From Reclinomonas americana ATCC 50394 (Eukaryota > Jakobida > Jakobea > Jakobida), in the NCBI GenBank assembly GCA_048213135.1, contig PS015009.1, forward strand, positions 1,674,001-1,738,000: a stretch of 64,000 nucleotides of DNA. Direction: 5' to 3'. The notes beneath the pieces are model-generated. The model did no database searches and had not been told where the DNA came from. It was given only the letters and a program-made list of their open reading frames with translations. Of this stretch, positions 17,770 through 26,699 are shown piece by piece (the stretch's first letter is position 1; each line of letters opens with the position of its first letter). The translations under genes were made by a program, and so were the position numbers.

Positions 17770-20700
17770 ATGAAAAAATATTTAATTGTTCTTTCTGCGT
17801 TTTTATTCTTTATCCTGGCAGAAGTAAGGTCGCAGGGTGTTTCCAAATTATGGGGATTGATTGGTGGGTATCCGCAAAGTAACCACAGCACCAATGGTAT
17901 GATCTTCAGTACCGACAGTTCCGGTAATAATTTCCAGTTGCAGTACAATTTCCCGGTAACCATTTCCGGGGGCTCGCCGGGCAACCTGGAAATGGCAGTA
18001 TACAATAATAAATTTTACGGTACCACCACCCAGGGGGGCAGTTATAACTATGGGACCATATTTGAGTATGACCCGGTAACCGGGGTCTATACCAAAAAGA
18101 TCGACTTCGGAAATAACCTTAATGCAACAGGAGGAACGCCAAGGGGAAGTTTATTGCTGTACAACGGTAAATTCTACGGAATGAATTCCGAATACGGCGT
18201 ATCCGGCGGAGGTTGTCTTTTTGAATGGGATCCTGCCACTAATGTATTTACCAAAAAATTTGATTTTACCGGTAGTGGCGGCGCTTATATGGGCAGCTAT
18301 CCTTATAACTCCTTACGCCTGTACAACGGTAAAATGTATGGCACCACGCAACAGGGCGGAACCAATAACCTGGGGGTTGTTTTTGAGTGGGACCCGGCTA
18401 CCAATGTTTATAAAGACATCTACGACGGAAATTCTGCTCAGGGTTCGATATTTTATAATAATGTGACACCTTTCAATAATAAATTGTACTGCGCCTCGCA
18501 TGGAGGAGGTACCAACAACTACGGTGTGCTGTTCTCGCTCGATCCCGCCCTGCCCAATGGATCTAATTATACACAGTTGAACGTGTTTAATCATACCAAT
18601 GGCGCCCAGCCGAATAACAATGAAATGGTGGTGTATAACAATAAGCTGTATGGCTGTACAAATGACGGCGGAATTAACTTTGGAGGTGTTTTATTTGAAC
18701 TGAATCCAGCCACATCTGTCTATACCAAACTATTGGATTTCGAATATACCAGTACAGGCCGTAACCCGCTCGGAAGACTGGTTGCCAATGGTTCAAAATT
18801 CCTGGGTTTGTGCAGTGTTGGTGGTGTCAATGGTACGGGCAGTGTTTTTGAATGGGACCCGGCTAATCCCAACACAGTGATTAAAAAGGCGGAGTTCGGT
18901 CCCGGTAATTTTAATAACCCCATTAATCCCGGCAGTACGTTCATCTTATTTAATTCGAAGTTTTATGCTACTACTTATAATGGTGGTTTTGTAAACAGGG
19001 GTACAATGTTCGAATATGATTACAGTAACAATACCATCACCAAGAAAATTAATTTTGATGCCGCGGAAAACGGCCGGATACCATATGGCAAACCTTTATT
19101 GTACAATGGTAAATTATACGGCACCAGTTATACGGGCCCGCAGGAAATATTCGGTACGCCTTATGGTTGTTTGTGGTCTTTTGATCCGTCCACATCCACC
19201 TACTCCCGTAAAATAACGTTTGACAATACGAATAATGGTAATAACGGCAGGACGCCTTTGGCATCGCCTGTTGTTTACAACGGAAAACTATACGGCCTCG
19301 CTTCAAACGGAGGCGCAGGCGATTGGGGCGTATTGTATGAGTATGACCCGGTAACCGAAGTCTATACCAAAAAAGATATCCAGTCCATGGGAGCAGGAGC
19401 CTACCCGGATGGGGAGTTGACGCTGTTCAATAATAAACTGTACGGCATGCTGGGCAATGGCGGTGCGGGAAATACAGGTGTCATTTTCAGTTATGATCCG
19501 GCAACGGGCGTACTCACCAAACTGTACGACATCAATAACCTGGGAAGCTATTCGCCTACTTCTCATTTCACCGTTTACAACAATAAACTGTACGGTACTA
19601 CTACTTCCGGTGGCGCCAATAACTACGGTGCTGTATTCTCTTATGATCCCGCTACCAATACAGCCGTTTCTCTGGCCGACCTGTCTGCCCCTGTCGGGGT
19701 TACAGTAAGAAATGCAATGGTTGTTTACAACAATAAAATGTACAACACAGCCCTGGGCGGAGGCACCGGCAGGGGAACTATTTTTTCCTTCGATCCTGCT
19801 ACCAATACGCTGACTAATATTTATAATTTCACTACCAACGCCGGAGGTACAGGTTATGATCCGCAGGGTGGGTTAACGATCAGGGGCAACAGGATGTATT
19901 GTCTCACCAGCGAAGGTGGAACCATCGTGAATGTAGTGGAGCTGGACCCTGCCACCAATACCGTTACCGTAAAATCGTCCTATACAACAACCAACGGCAA
20001 TCTTCCCGTAGCACATAACGGGTTGACGGTGGTTCCGGCTTTCATTGCCAATGGAATACCCGGTGGTTGCGAAACCTATCCTGTTGTTAATATCAACGCT
20101 TCCAATAATACCCGGTGGGTAACCATTCTCAATAATGCGGGAGATGTAGTGGCTGAAATAAAGGCCAACGGTTTTAACCTGGGCAATGTTACGCCTTCCG
20201 TTTACATCAATAACGGAACTGTGCGGGAAGACGCGATGAAACAATTGTATATGGACAGGAACATTACGCTGAATGTACAAAACCAGCCTGCCGGGAATGT
20301 GGACATACGTTTATACATTAAGACAAGTGAATACCTGGCTTTGAAAAATGCGGTGAACTCCGTTGGGCAGCCTTCGGGTATTACCAGCATCAACGACATA
20401 ACCATTCTCAAAAATGCAGATAACTGCCCGGCGGTTATGATCACCTCTCCGGGTAAACCCACTACCACAGGTTCGTTATATGAATATGGTTATGTGCTGT
20501 CTGCCAGCATCAACTCCTTCTCCACTTTCTTTTTCGCGAAAAATAATTTTGCCATCCTGCCTTTATCCCTGCTGAGTTTTGACGCGAAAAAAGATAATGA
20601 CAAAGTACGCGTCAGCTGGAAAACAGAAAACGAGATCAGTCTGCAACGCTATGAAGTGGAGAGAAGTACCGACGGTATGAACTTTACCCAACTGGCCGAA

Positions 20701-21072
20701 GCAATGCCGCGTGGCGGAACAACCAATGTGTACACTGTAACCGACAATCATCCTGCGCCCGGTATTAATTACTACCGGCTAAAAAGTATTGATAAAGATG
20801 GCAGGTACACGTACAGTAAGATCGCGAGGGTTGATTTCAGTAAAAACAGTGCCATCAGTATATCACCCAATCCCGCTTCTGATGAAATGGTTATCCGGTC
20901 GGCAGGAAAGATCAGCGGCATTATTCTTTTCGATATCAATGGAAGGATTGTAAAACAGTTTTCACCTGTTGCCGGCAATCGTTACAACATCAGCGGCATT
21001 CGCCCGGGTATATATGTAGTAAAGGTATTTTCCGAAAGAGAAACCAATACGGCCAGGCTGGTCATTCAATAG
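17770..21072 (+). CDS. GloVer tandem-repeat protein with T9SS type A sorting domain
   Basis: The 1100-residue exported protein has a signal peptide (residues 1-22), then about thirteen repeats of roughly 55-60 residues built on the pattern VVYNNKLYG...GG...G.IFEYDPATN, typical of the GloVer choice-anchor repeat. These probably form beta-propeller-like blades up to about residue 760. A beta-rich spacer follows, then a fibronectin-like module (LSFDAKKDNDKVRVSW) and the T9SS type A tail (ISISPNPASDEMVI ... GIYVVKVFS). It is likely cell-surface or released. Ligand unknown. Confidence 0.9.
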   Translation: MKKYLIVLSAFLFFILAEVRSQGVSKLWGLIGGYPQSNHSTNGMIFSTDSSGNNFQLQYNFPVTISGGSPGNLEMAVYNNKFYGTTTQGGSYNYGTIFEYDPVTGVYTKKIDFGNNLNATGGTPRGSLLLYNGKFYGMNSEYGVSGGGCLFEWDPATNVFTKKFDFTGSGGAYMGSYPYNSLRLYNGKMYGTTQQGGTNNLGVVFEWDPATNVYKDIYDGNSAQGSIFYNNVTPFNNKLYCASHGGGTNNYGVLFSLDPALPNGSNYTQLNVFNHTNGAQPNNNEMVVYNNKLYGCTNDGGINFGGVLFELNPATSVYTKLLDFEYTSTGRNPLGRLVANGSKFLGLCSVGGVNGTGSVFEWDPANPNTVIKKAEFGPGNFNNPINPGSTFILFNSKFYATTYNGGFVNRGTMFEYDYSNNTITKKINFDAAENGRIPYGKPLLYNGKLYGTSYTGPQEIFGTPYGCLWSFDPSTSTYSRKITFDNTNNGNNGRTPLASPVVYNGKLYGLASNGGAGDWGVLYEYDPVTEVYTKKDIQSMGAGAYPDGELTLFNNKLYGMLGNGGAGNTGVIFSYDPATGVLTKLYDINNLGSYSPTSHFTVYNNKLYGTTTSGGANNYGAVFSYDPATNTAVSLADLSAPVGVTVRNAMVVYNNKMYNTALGGGTGRGTIFSFDPATNTLTNIYNFTTNAGGTGYDPQGGLTIRGNRMYCLTSEGGTIVNVVELDPATNTVTVKSSYTTTNGNLPVAHNGLTVVPAFIANGIPGGCETYPVVNINASNNTRWVTILNNAGDVVAEIKANGFNLGNVTPSVYINNGTVREDAMKQLYMDRNITLNVQNQPAGNVDIRLYIKTSEYLALKNAVNSVGQPSGITSINDITILKNADNCPAVMITSPGKPTTTGSLYEYGYVLSASINSFSTFFFAKNNFAILPLSLLSFDAKKDNDKVRVSWKTENEISLQRYEVERSTDGMNFTQLAEAMPRGGTTNVYTVTDNHPAPGINYYRLKSIDKDGRYTYSKIARVDFSKNSAISISPNPASDEMVIRSAGKISGIILFDINGRIVKQFSPVAGNRYNISGIRPGIYVVKVFSERETNTARLVIQ

Positions 21073-21133
21073 CCCGGTCTTAACTAAGTTTTGAGAGTAA
21101 TGGAACGAGCTCAACCGTTCCCAGGTTTTCCAC

Positions 21134-21165
21134 AACCCCGGTCTTTACCGGGGTTCTTATTTTAC
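21134..21165 (+). terminator. Rho-independent terminator of the GloVer gene
   Basis: AACCCCGG (21134-21141) and CCGGGGTT (21148-21155) form a perfect 8-bp stem with a 6-nt loop, followed on the plus strand by CTTATTTTA. It ends right at the convergent paaE stop. Confidence 0.8.
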
Positions 21166-22233
21166 ATCGAAATCCACCACCACCTTATCCGTTGTGGGAT
21201 GGCTCTGGCAGGTGAGGATATAACCCTGTTCAATTTCTTCCTGTTCCAGTCCCCAGTTTACTTCCATCGACACTTGTCCTTCCATCAGGCGGGCCTTGCA
21301 GGTGCAGCATACACCGCCCTTACAGGCATAAGGAAGATCGGCGCCCTGCTGAAGCGCGGCATCAAGAATGGTATCGCTGCTGAAGCCCAGGTCAAAATCG
21401 AAACTGCGGCCATCAAGTTTAACAGTAACACGGCTTTTGGGACCGCTGTCTGTTTTGATCTCTGCTGTACGTTGTGTGCTGGCTTTTTGTCCCGGTGTGG
21501 TAAACAGTTCAAAATGTATTTTCCTGGGATCAGTATTACGGGCTTCCAGGAAATCCTTTACACAAAAGATCATGGTTTCCGGGCCGCAGATGAAGTATTC
21601 GTCGGTATTGTCATAATCCACCAGCCTGCCCAGGTCTTCGAGTTTGGCCGTATCTATCCTGCCGGAATTGATGGGCGCATCGGCTATTTCACGGCTCAGC
21701 ACATTAATGAAATTAAAACGGCGGAGGAAGCGGTTCTTCAGCCCTTCCAGCTCTTCGAAAAAAATAATGGAGTTGCGGTTGCGATTGCCGTATACCAGCG
21801 TGAAACGGCTGTTGGGCTCGGTTTGCAGCGTGGTCTTAATAATGGACAATACCGGTGTGATGCCGCTGCCCGCCGCGAAAGCTACATATTGTTTGCTGTT
21901 GGAAGGATGAAGTACGCAGTTGAACTTACCGGTTGGCGGCAACACTTCTATACTGTCGCCTGGCTGCAGTTGTTCATTGGCATAAGAAGAAAATTTTCCG
22001 CCGTCTACCTTTTTTACGGCCACCCTCAATTCATTTTCAAATGGAGCGGAGCAGATGGAGTAGGAGCGGCGCAGTTCTTCGCCATCGATTACTTTCTTTA
22101 ACGTAATGTTCTGCCCCTGCTCAAAACGAAAGGTATCGCGGAGCGTTTCGGGAATATCGAAAACGATGGATACACAATCCGCCGTCTCTTTCTGTACCTG
22201 TTTTATCCTGAGTGAATGAAAATGAACAGCCAT
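21157..22233 (-). CDS. paaE: Phenylacetyl-CoA epoxidase reductase PaaE
   Basis: The 358-residue flavoprotein reductase has an FAD domain (RRSYSICSAP near residue 55), an NAD(P)H domain (FAAGSGITPVLSI near 115) and a C-terminal plant-type 2Fe-2S domain (CKGGVCCTCKA near 305 with a later Cys in ILTCQSH). It feeds electrons from NADPH to PaaABC. It is not with the other epoxidase genes but directly after a TetR-family regulator gene with a 4-bp gap, in one transcription unit. Confidence 0.93.
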   Translation of the reverse strand: MAVHFHSLRIKQVQKETADCVSIVFDIPETLRDTFRFEQGQNITLKKVIDGEELRRSYSICSAPFENELRVAVKKVDGGKFSSYANEQLQPGDSIEVLPPTGKFNCVLHPSNSKQYVAFAAGSGITPVLSIIKTTLQTEPNSRFTLVYGNRNRNSIIFFEELEGLKNRFLRRFNFINVLSREIADAPINSGRIDTAKLEDLGRLVDYDNTDEYFICGPETMIFCVKDFLEARNTDPRKIHFELFTTPGQKASTQRTAEIKTDSGPKSRVTVKLDGRSFDFDLGFSSDTILDAALQQGADLPYACKGGVCCTCKARLMEGQVSMEVNWGLEQEEIEQGYILTCQSHPTTDKVVVDFDVK

Positions 22234-22237
22234 GTTT

Positions 22238-22828
22238 TTATTTTATCAGTCCTTTTAATAAATGTTTTACCATGTCTTCTTCCAGCACGGCGGCGCTTAC
22301 GTTCCTGTTGTGCCGGTACCAGAATTCCAGTCCGCGTACGGCCGACAATATGGTCAATACGGCTACGTACGGGTGTACATTCTGCAGTTCCTTGTTTTTG
22401 ATGCCCCGTTCCACCATCAACATCAGTCTTTTTTCATAACTCCTGCGCTGGTTGAAGAAATTGCTGAGATAAGGCTCTGTAAGAAACTTCCATTCGTGGT
22501 TGGCCACATGCACCTCGTTGAATTTTTCCAGCGTCATACGGATATGAAAGCGGATCACCTGTTCCAGCTGCTGAACCGAATTCTGTTTGGTGCCTTCAGC
22601 CTGGTCGAGATGTGCCATGTATTCATTGGCCATGTTGAAACAGATGCTTTGCAGGAGTTCGCTTTTGGAGCCGATGTGGTTATAAAGACTGGGCGCTTCC
22701 ACACCTACAGCTTCGGCAAGGTCACGCATGGATGCCGCGGTAAAGCCCTTGGCCCTGAAAAGAGCCGCTGCCTCACGGGTGATCAGCTCCTTCCTGGCGG
22801 CACTGCCTCCTGCTTTGATCCTGGCCAT
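22238..22828 (-). CDS. paaR: TetR/AcrR-family regulator, probable PaaR
   Basis: The 196-residue protein has an N-terminal TetR helix-turn-helix (LFRAKGFTAASMRDLAEAVGVEAPSLYNHI, given here as the region of residues 20-49) and an all-helical ligand domain. I use ATG 22828 because a longer reading from 22906 runs through the promoter and operator. The gene forms an operon with paaE. A palindrome overlapping its own -7 element recurs at the paaA promoter, so I infer that it represses both units and is released by phenylacetyl-CoA, as PaaR regulators are. The name is by inference. Confidence 0.82.
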   Translation of the reverse strand: MARIKAGGSAARKELITREAAALFRAKGFTAASMRDLAEAVGVEAPSLYNHIGSKSELLQSICFNMANEYMAHLDQAEGTKQNSVQQLEQVIRFHIRMTLEKFNEVHVANHEWKFLTEPYLSNFFNQRRSYEKRLMLMVERGIKNKELQNVHPYVAVLTILSAVRGLEFWYRHNRNVSAAVLEEDMVKHLLKGLIK

Positions 22829-22839
22829 GCGTTTTCCTG

Positions 22840-22847
22840 CAAAACTA
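22840..22847 (-). promoter_or_regulatory. -7 promoter element of the tetR-paaE operon
   Basis: On the minus strand this reads TAGTTTTG, an exact TAnnTTTG. It shares 5 bp with the operator palindrome and lies 11 bp before the regulator's ATG. Confidence 0.6.
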
Positions 22848-22860
22848 ACACTTATTAGTT
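22843..22860. promoter_or_regulatory. Putative PaaR-like operator at the tetR-paaE promoter
   Basis: AACTAACACTTATTAGTT matches the paaA site in the whole left arm and all but one base of the right arm. It overlaps the -7 element, so autorepression is expected. Confidence 0.72.
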
Positions 22861-22951
22861 TGGAGCCGCATTTTTTTTTGAGGTCCTGCTTATTAAAATA
22901 AGGCATTGAAAATCAACAAAATAAATAGTTATTCCGGAAGGAGTTATTTTA

Positions 22952-22981
22952 CCGGGAACAGTTGTCATTCCACTGTTCCGG
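22952..22981. repeat. Inverted repeat in the tetR-lytS intergenic region
   Basis: CCGGGAACAGT (22952-22962) pairs with ACTGTTCCGG (22972-22981) with one bulged G and a 9-nt loop. No clear T tract follows on either strand. It may be a protein-binding palindrome or part of a transcript; no function assigned. Confidence 0.5.
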
Positions 22982-23107
22982 TTTCCGTGGAAGCGCCAGC
23001 TTTTACTCCCATTTTTCAAAGAGATCACCAATTGGACAAAAAATCCTACTGTATTGGTAGATTTTTCGAAAATAAATTATGTGAATTATAAAAAATTATT
23101 ACTTTTA

Positions 23108-23302
23108 CGGCCTGCTCGGTTATTTAAAATCTCTCCAATCTTATTGAAAGCCCTAAGGGGATGGCGTACACAGGTGTGAACCTAGTGATCCATTACTTTT
23201 ATTCATTAACAGCTAATACTATTCATTTACTGGATATATCTTTTTTCTTGTGGTTTCAGAGGTAAGCAAGGCCGGAGATTTTCATCTCTGGCCATATTTT
23301 TT
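23108..23302 (+). ncRNA. Candidate small RNA ending in an orphan terminator
   Basis: The plus strand between the tetR promoter and the kinase at 23381 has no gene, yet a good terminator sits at 23270-23302. A near-consensus -7 element, TACTTTTA, lies at 23100-23107, which would give a transcript of about 185-190 nt. Internal pairing is possible between GATCCATTAC near 23190 and TTACTGGATAT near 23228. I cannot match it to a known family; the size fits a 6S-like RNA, and a leader that attenuates the kinase gene is the main alternative. Confidence 0.35.
23270..23302 (+). terminator. Rho-independent terminator without an assigned gene
   Basis: GGCCGGAGA (23270-23278) pairs with TCTCTGGCC (23285-23293) with one G-T wobble and a 6-nt loop, followed by ATATTTTTT on the plus strand. 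No plus-strand gene lies upstream until the GloVer gene, which has its own terminator. Confidence 0.7.
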
Positions 23303-23380
23303 CCCTCCATTCGTCCTCACAAACCGCCTGAACACCGATACATGTAATAACCAATGGTTTAGTGTATCTTTCTTTGCCGA

Positions 23381-24487
23381 ATGAACATGCTCAGGCGTTA
23401 TTCCATCATATTGCATATCACAGGCTGGCTTATTTTTCTCAGTCTCCCGGTACTGTTCGTCATCAGCCAGTCGGCCGGGCCCGCAGGTATGCGCAGTATC
23501 GATAAGCCGGTCAGCCTGCTGGTACTCGCCATTTATGTTCCTGTTTTTTACCTGCATACTTATTACCTGTTCCCCCGTCTTTTCCTGGGGAAAAAATACC
23601 TGGCCTACGCTATCGGGCTGGCAGCGCTTTTTGCAGCGGTCTTTTTCTTTCGCCCTTACGACCGGCTGGCAGGCAGTGGCGTAATGCCCACAGAGAACAG
23701 GATGCCGCAGGGACCTCCACCGCGGGATATGAGCATACAACCGGGGCCACCGCCGGGACCCGCCCCGGGACCCGTCCGTGAAAGAGGTCGTCCCTTTGTA
23801 GATATCATTAGTATCGCCCTTTTTATACTGGTCATCGCCCTCAGCATGGCCCTGGTGGTGGCCCGCCGCTGGCGTTTGGCAACAGAACAGGCGGCCCGTG
23901 CAGAAGCTGATAAGGTCAATGCCGAACTGTCTTTTCTCAAAGCACAGATCAATCCCCATTTCCTGTTCAACACCCTCAACAATATTTACACGCTGGCGCT
24001 GATGAAAGATGATAAAGCGGCCGGCAGTATCATGATGCTCAGCCACATCATGCGCTATGTTACGGATGATGCTACTGCCGCATTTGTGCCGCTGGAACTG
24101 GAAGTGAACTGCATCAGGGATTATATTGACCTGCAACGGTTACGGCTAACCGAAACGACGACGGTTGACCTGCGGGTGCAGGGCGATACCCAAAACAGGA
24201 TCATCGCGCCGCTTATACTGATGACCTTCGTGGAGAATCTTTTCAAATACGGCATCAGCAATAAGGAACAGTCAACCGTAACCATACAACTGGTTGCAGG
24301 CCCGGGGCGTATCGACTTCATGTGCCGCAACCGCATTTTTTCCGTATCACCGCTTACAGAAAGAACCGGTATAGGTATTGACAACACCCGTAAAAGGCTG
24401 CAGCAACTATATCCTGGCCGGCACCGCCTGAACATTGCCGCTGATAATGATTATTATACAGTACATTTATCTTTACAGGACCGGTAG
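23381..24487 (+). CDS. LytS-type sensor histidine kinase
   Basis: The 368-residue protein has four membrane helices (about 9-28, 45-65, 74-90, 140-160) and a cytoplasmic His_kinase domain with phospho-acceptor His193 in INPHFLFNTLN. The ATPase lobe has the N-box FVENLFKYG. Between helices 3 and 4 is a Pro/Gly-rich loop (residues 108-134). The partner LytTR regulator starts 38 bp after its stop. The stimulus is unknown. ATG 23387 is an alternative start two codons in. Confidence 0.9.
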   Translation: MNMLRRYSIILHITGWLIFLSLPVLFVISQSAGPAGMRSIDKPVSLLVLAIYVPVFYLHTYYLFPRLFLGKKYLAYAIGLAALFAAVFFFRPYDRLAGSGVMPTENRMPQGPPPRDMSIQPGPPPGPAPGPVRERGRPFVDIISIALFILVIALSMALVVARRWRLATEQAARAEADKVNAELSFLKAQINPHFLFNTLNNIYTLALMKDDKAAGSIMMLSHIMRYVTDDATAAFVPLELEVNCIRDYIDLQRLRLTETTTVDLRVQGDTQNRIIAPLILMTFVENLFKYGISNKEQSTVTIQLVAGPGRIDFMCRNRIFSVSPLTERTGIGIDNTRKRLQQLYPGRHRLNIAADNDYYTVHLSLQDR

Positions 24488-24525
24488 ATTATTGCACAAC
24501 TGCCGGGTTGTATCCCATTTATCAT

Positions 24526-25221
24526 ATGCTCACCTGCATTGCTATAGACGATGAACCGCTTGCACTTAAATTGTTGCAGCAATACGCGGCGCAAACCCCG
24601 TCGCTGAAGTTGCTGCATGTGTTTAATGATGCACTCTCCGCTGCGGAATACCTTAAGACCAACCAGGTGGATCTTCTGTTTATCGATATCAATATGCCGG
24701 AGTTCACGGGCATCGACCTGGTGCGTTCACTCAACCCTAAACCGCTTTTTATTTTTACAACGGCATATAAGCAGTTTGCTTTTGAGGGATTTGAACTCGA
24801 TGCGGTTGACTATTTACTTAAACCCATTGAATATCCCCGTTTTGTTAAAGCCATAGAAAAAGCGGAGCTCGCCAAAAGACAGGCGCCTGCGGAAAATGCA
24901 TCTGCCGCATTATTCGTAAGATCCGCCTACCAGCTGGTGAAGATCAGCACCGATGAGATAGAGTACATTGAAGCGCTGGAAGATTATATTCGTATTCACT
25001 TGCTGAACGATAAACCGGTAATGACGCTGATGACACTGAAAGCCATCCTGGAAAAACTGCCCGCAGAAGATTTTGCACGTATTCACCGCAGCTACATTGT
25101 TCCTTTCAATAAGATCAGGTCACTGGTTAACCGCAAGCTCATCCTGCTTTCCGGCAAAGAACTGCCCGTTAGCGACAGCTACATCAACCCGCTCAACGAA
25201 TGGCTGCAAAAGCCGCGTTAA
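24526..25221 (+). CDS. LytTR-family response regulator
   Basis: The 231-residue protein has a receiver domain (IDDEP pocket, phospho-acceptor Asp54 in LLFIDINMPEFTG) and a C-terminal LytTR DNA-binding domain (VKISTDEIEYIEALEDYIRIHL, seen at about residues 139-160, and FARIHRSYIVP). It is the partner of the LytS-type kinase immediately upstream. I start at ATG 24526 (MLTCIAIDDEP). The gene downstream, an intradiol dioxygenase, lies 126 bp away on the same strand and could be a target. Confidence 0.92.
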   Translation: MLTCIAIDDEPLALKLLQQYAAQTPSLKLLHVFNDALSAAEYLKTNQVDLLFIDINMPEFTGIDLVRSLNPKPLFIFTTAYKQFAFEGFELDAVDYLLKPIEYPRFVKAIEKAELAKRQAPAENASAALFVRSAYQLVKISTDEIEYIEALEDYIRIHLLNDKPVMTLMTLKAILEKLPAEDFARIHRSYIVPFNKIRSLVNRKLILLSGKELPVSDSYINPLNEWLQKPR

Positions 25222-25347
25222 CAAAACTTTAGTCGGTACAAAATACCCGTTTACCGGTAACTCTTCCACCGGTGATGCCTCCCGTTCTATCTTCCCGTTA
25301 TCAACAAAACCACCGTATGTAACAACGTTACACTAAAAACTACGACT

Positions 25348-26088
25348 ATGGAAAGAAAACACTTTTTAAGGAACTCACTGGGCCTGCTCAGCGCAGCCAC
25401 GATCATTGATGCCTGCAAAAAAACAGATACAACCGGTTCGGGAACAACTACCGGGGGCAGCACAACGGGTGGCGGCTCATCATCCGGTTGTATTGTTTCA
25501 CCGGAAGAGGTGGAAGGACCCTATCCTTATCCCGGTGGCGAGATTACCAACCCGCTGCAAAGGGGGGATGTTACCGGTGGACAGACAGGCGTTCCGCTGG
25601 GCCTCACTTTTACGGTAGTTAATGTAAATAACAGTTGTGCTGTAGTGCCCAACGCACGGGTAGACATATGGCATTGTAATAAGGATGGCTATTATTCGGG
25701 ATATGCGAACCAGTCGGGTTACCTCGGTACGTTAAGTTATACCGGTCAAACCTGGCTGAGGGGATACCAACTGGCAGACACAAATGGCCAGGTGCTGTTC
25801 ACCACCATTTACCCGGGCTGGTATTCAGGCCGTGCCACGCATATACATATGGAAGTGTTTGTTGGTGGTGTGCTGAAAAAAACAACGCAGATCACGTTTT
25901 CTGAAGCCATTTCTGACGCGGTACACCAGAGTTCTTTGTATGCCGCACATGGTACCAATACAACAAGAAATACGGCCGACGGTATTTTTGGTAACTCCGC
26001 CACCGACCTTGCCAATGAAACGGTAGCGCTCACCGGCAGCACGGCCGCAGGGTATACAGGTTCTTATACGATCGGCCTGGCGTTATAA
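25348..26088 (+). CDS. Intradiol ring-cleavage dioxygenase-like lipoprotein
   Basis: The 246-residue protein has an N-terminal export signal ending in IIDAC (Cys about residue 23) and a Gly/Ser/Thr-rich linker (26-48). The dioxygenase domain follows with EGPYPYP, VDIWHCNKDGYYSGY and TTIYPGWYSGRATHIHMEVF (the latter at about residues 151-170). The Tyr and His residues of the ferric-iron site are present. Classical members open catechol rings in the cytoplasm; this one is predicted to be exported and membrane-anchored, so its substrate may be different. A terminator follows. Confidence 0.88.
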   Translation: MERKHFLRNSLGLLSAATIIDACKKTDTTGSGTTTGGSTTGGGSSSGCIVSPEEVEGPYPYPGGEITNPLQRGDVTGGQTGVPLGLTFTVVNVNNSCAVVPNARVDIWHCNKDGYYSGYANQSGYLGTLSYTGQTWLRGYQLADTNGQVLFTTIYPGWYSGRATHIHMEVFVGGVLKKTTQITFSEAISDAVHQSSLYAAHGTNTTRNTADGIFGNSATDLANETVALTGSTAAGYTGSYTIGLAL

Positions 26089-26115
26089 AAAGTCCCGCAA
26101 ATCCATAACCAGTAA

Positions 26116-26143
26116 GGGCCGGTGTTACACCGGTCCTGTTTTA
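26116..26143 (+). terminator. Terminator after the intradiol dioxygenase gene
   Basis: GGGCCGGTG (26116-26124) and CACCGGTCC (26128-26136) form a 9-bp stem with a wobble pair and a 3-nt loop, followed by TGTTTTA. Confidence 0.8.
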
Positions 26144-26162
26144 TCAGCAGTAAAAAATACAT

Positions 26163-26699
26163 ATGCCTAAAGCCATTATTAAAGTATCGTGTACGCAGGT
26201 CATTGATGCCGGCACAACGCATTCTTTTGAAAAGACCATCTCCCGGCTTTCTTATGAAGAGTATTGTATGAAGCAGCAGGCCTATAATATGGACGGCAGC
26301 ATCCATACATTTACGGCATTGAAAGCGAAAGACGGCCGGGCCAATTCACTGCACTATAAGAGTGGTTTTGCTGTTGCAGGCCTTATTGAATCACTGGGAA
26401 AAAAGATCAGCATTATGCAGGATGATATCGAACAGCCTTTTGCATTTGACGTTTATCGCTTTGAAGTAATAGAATCCGATATTACGGATGCCGCCAAACA
26501 CAAAGTGGCGGTTCATTATATTTCGGCGGAACTGGTATTGTTCGAGATCATTGGCAATTACCTGCTGCTGTCAAAAGACAACCAGTGGCAGGAAGGGCAG
26601 ATGGCGGAAACCTTTTTATTGAAAATACAACCCGGCATCTCCGTGGTAAGTTACCAGCCGATGGCGCAGGAGCAATTGCTGGCCGGTGGAATGTCGTAA
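26163..26699 (+). CDS. Hypothetical protein, 178 residues
   Basis: I do not recognise this protein. It begins MPKAIIKVSCTQVIDAGTTH, has no signal peptide or membrane helix and is a mixed alpha/beta sequence. It starts 20 bp after the dioxygenase terminator and ends near a repeat-rich spacer facing a convergent DUF2461 gene. Codon use resembles the neighbours, so it is probably a genuine gene. Confidence 0.6.
   Translation: MPKAIIKVSCTQVIDAGTTHSFEKTISRLSYEEYCMKQQAYNMDGSIHTFTALKAKDGRANSLHYKSGFAVAGLIESLGKKISIMQDDIEQPFAFDVYRFEVIESDITDAAKHKVAVHYISAELVLFEIIGNYLLLSKDNQWQEGQMAETFLLKIQPGISVVSYQPMAQEQLLAGGMS

Noticed and set aside
21091-22101. 336-codon open frame on the plus strand
   Set aside because: It is antisense to paaE, whose flavin, NAD and Fe-S motifs are all present. 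It also starts across the GloVer terminator.
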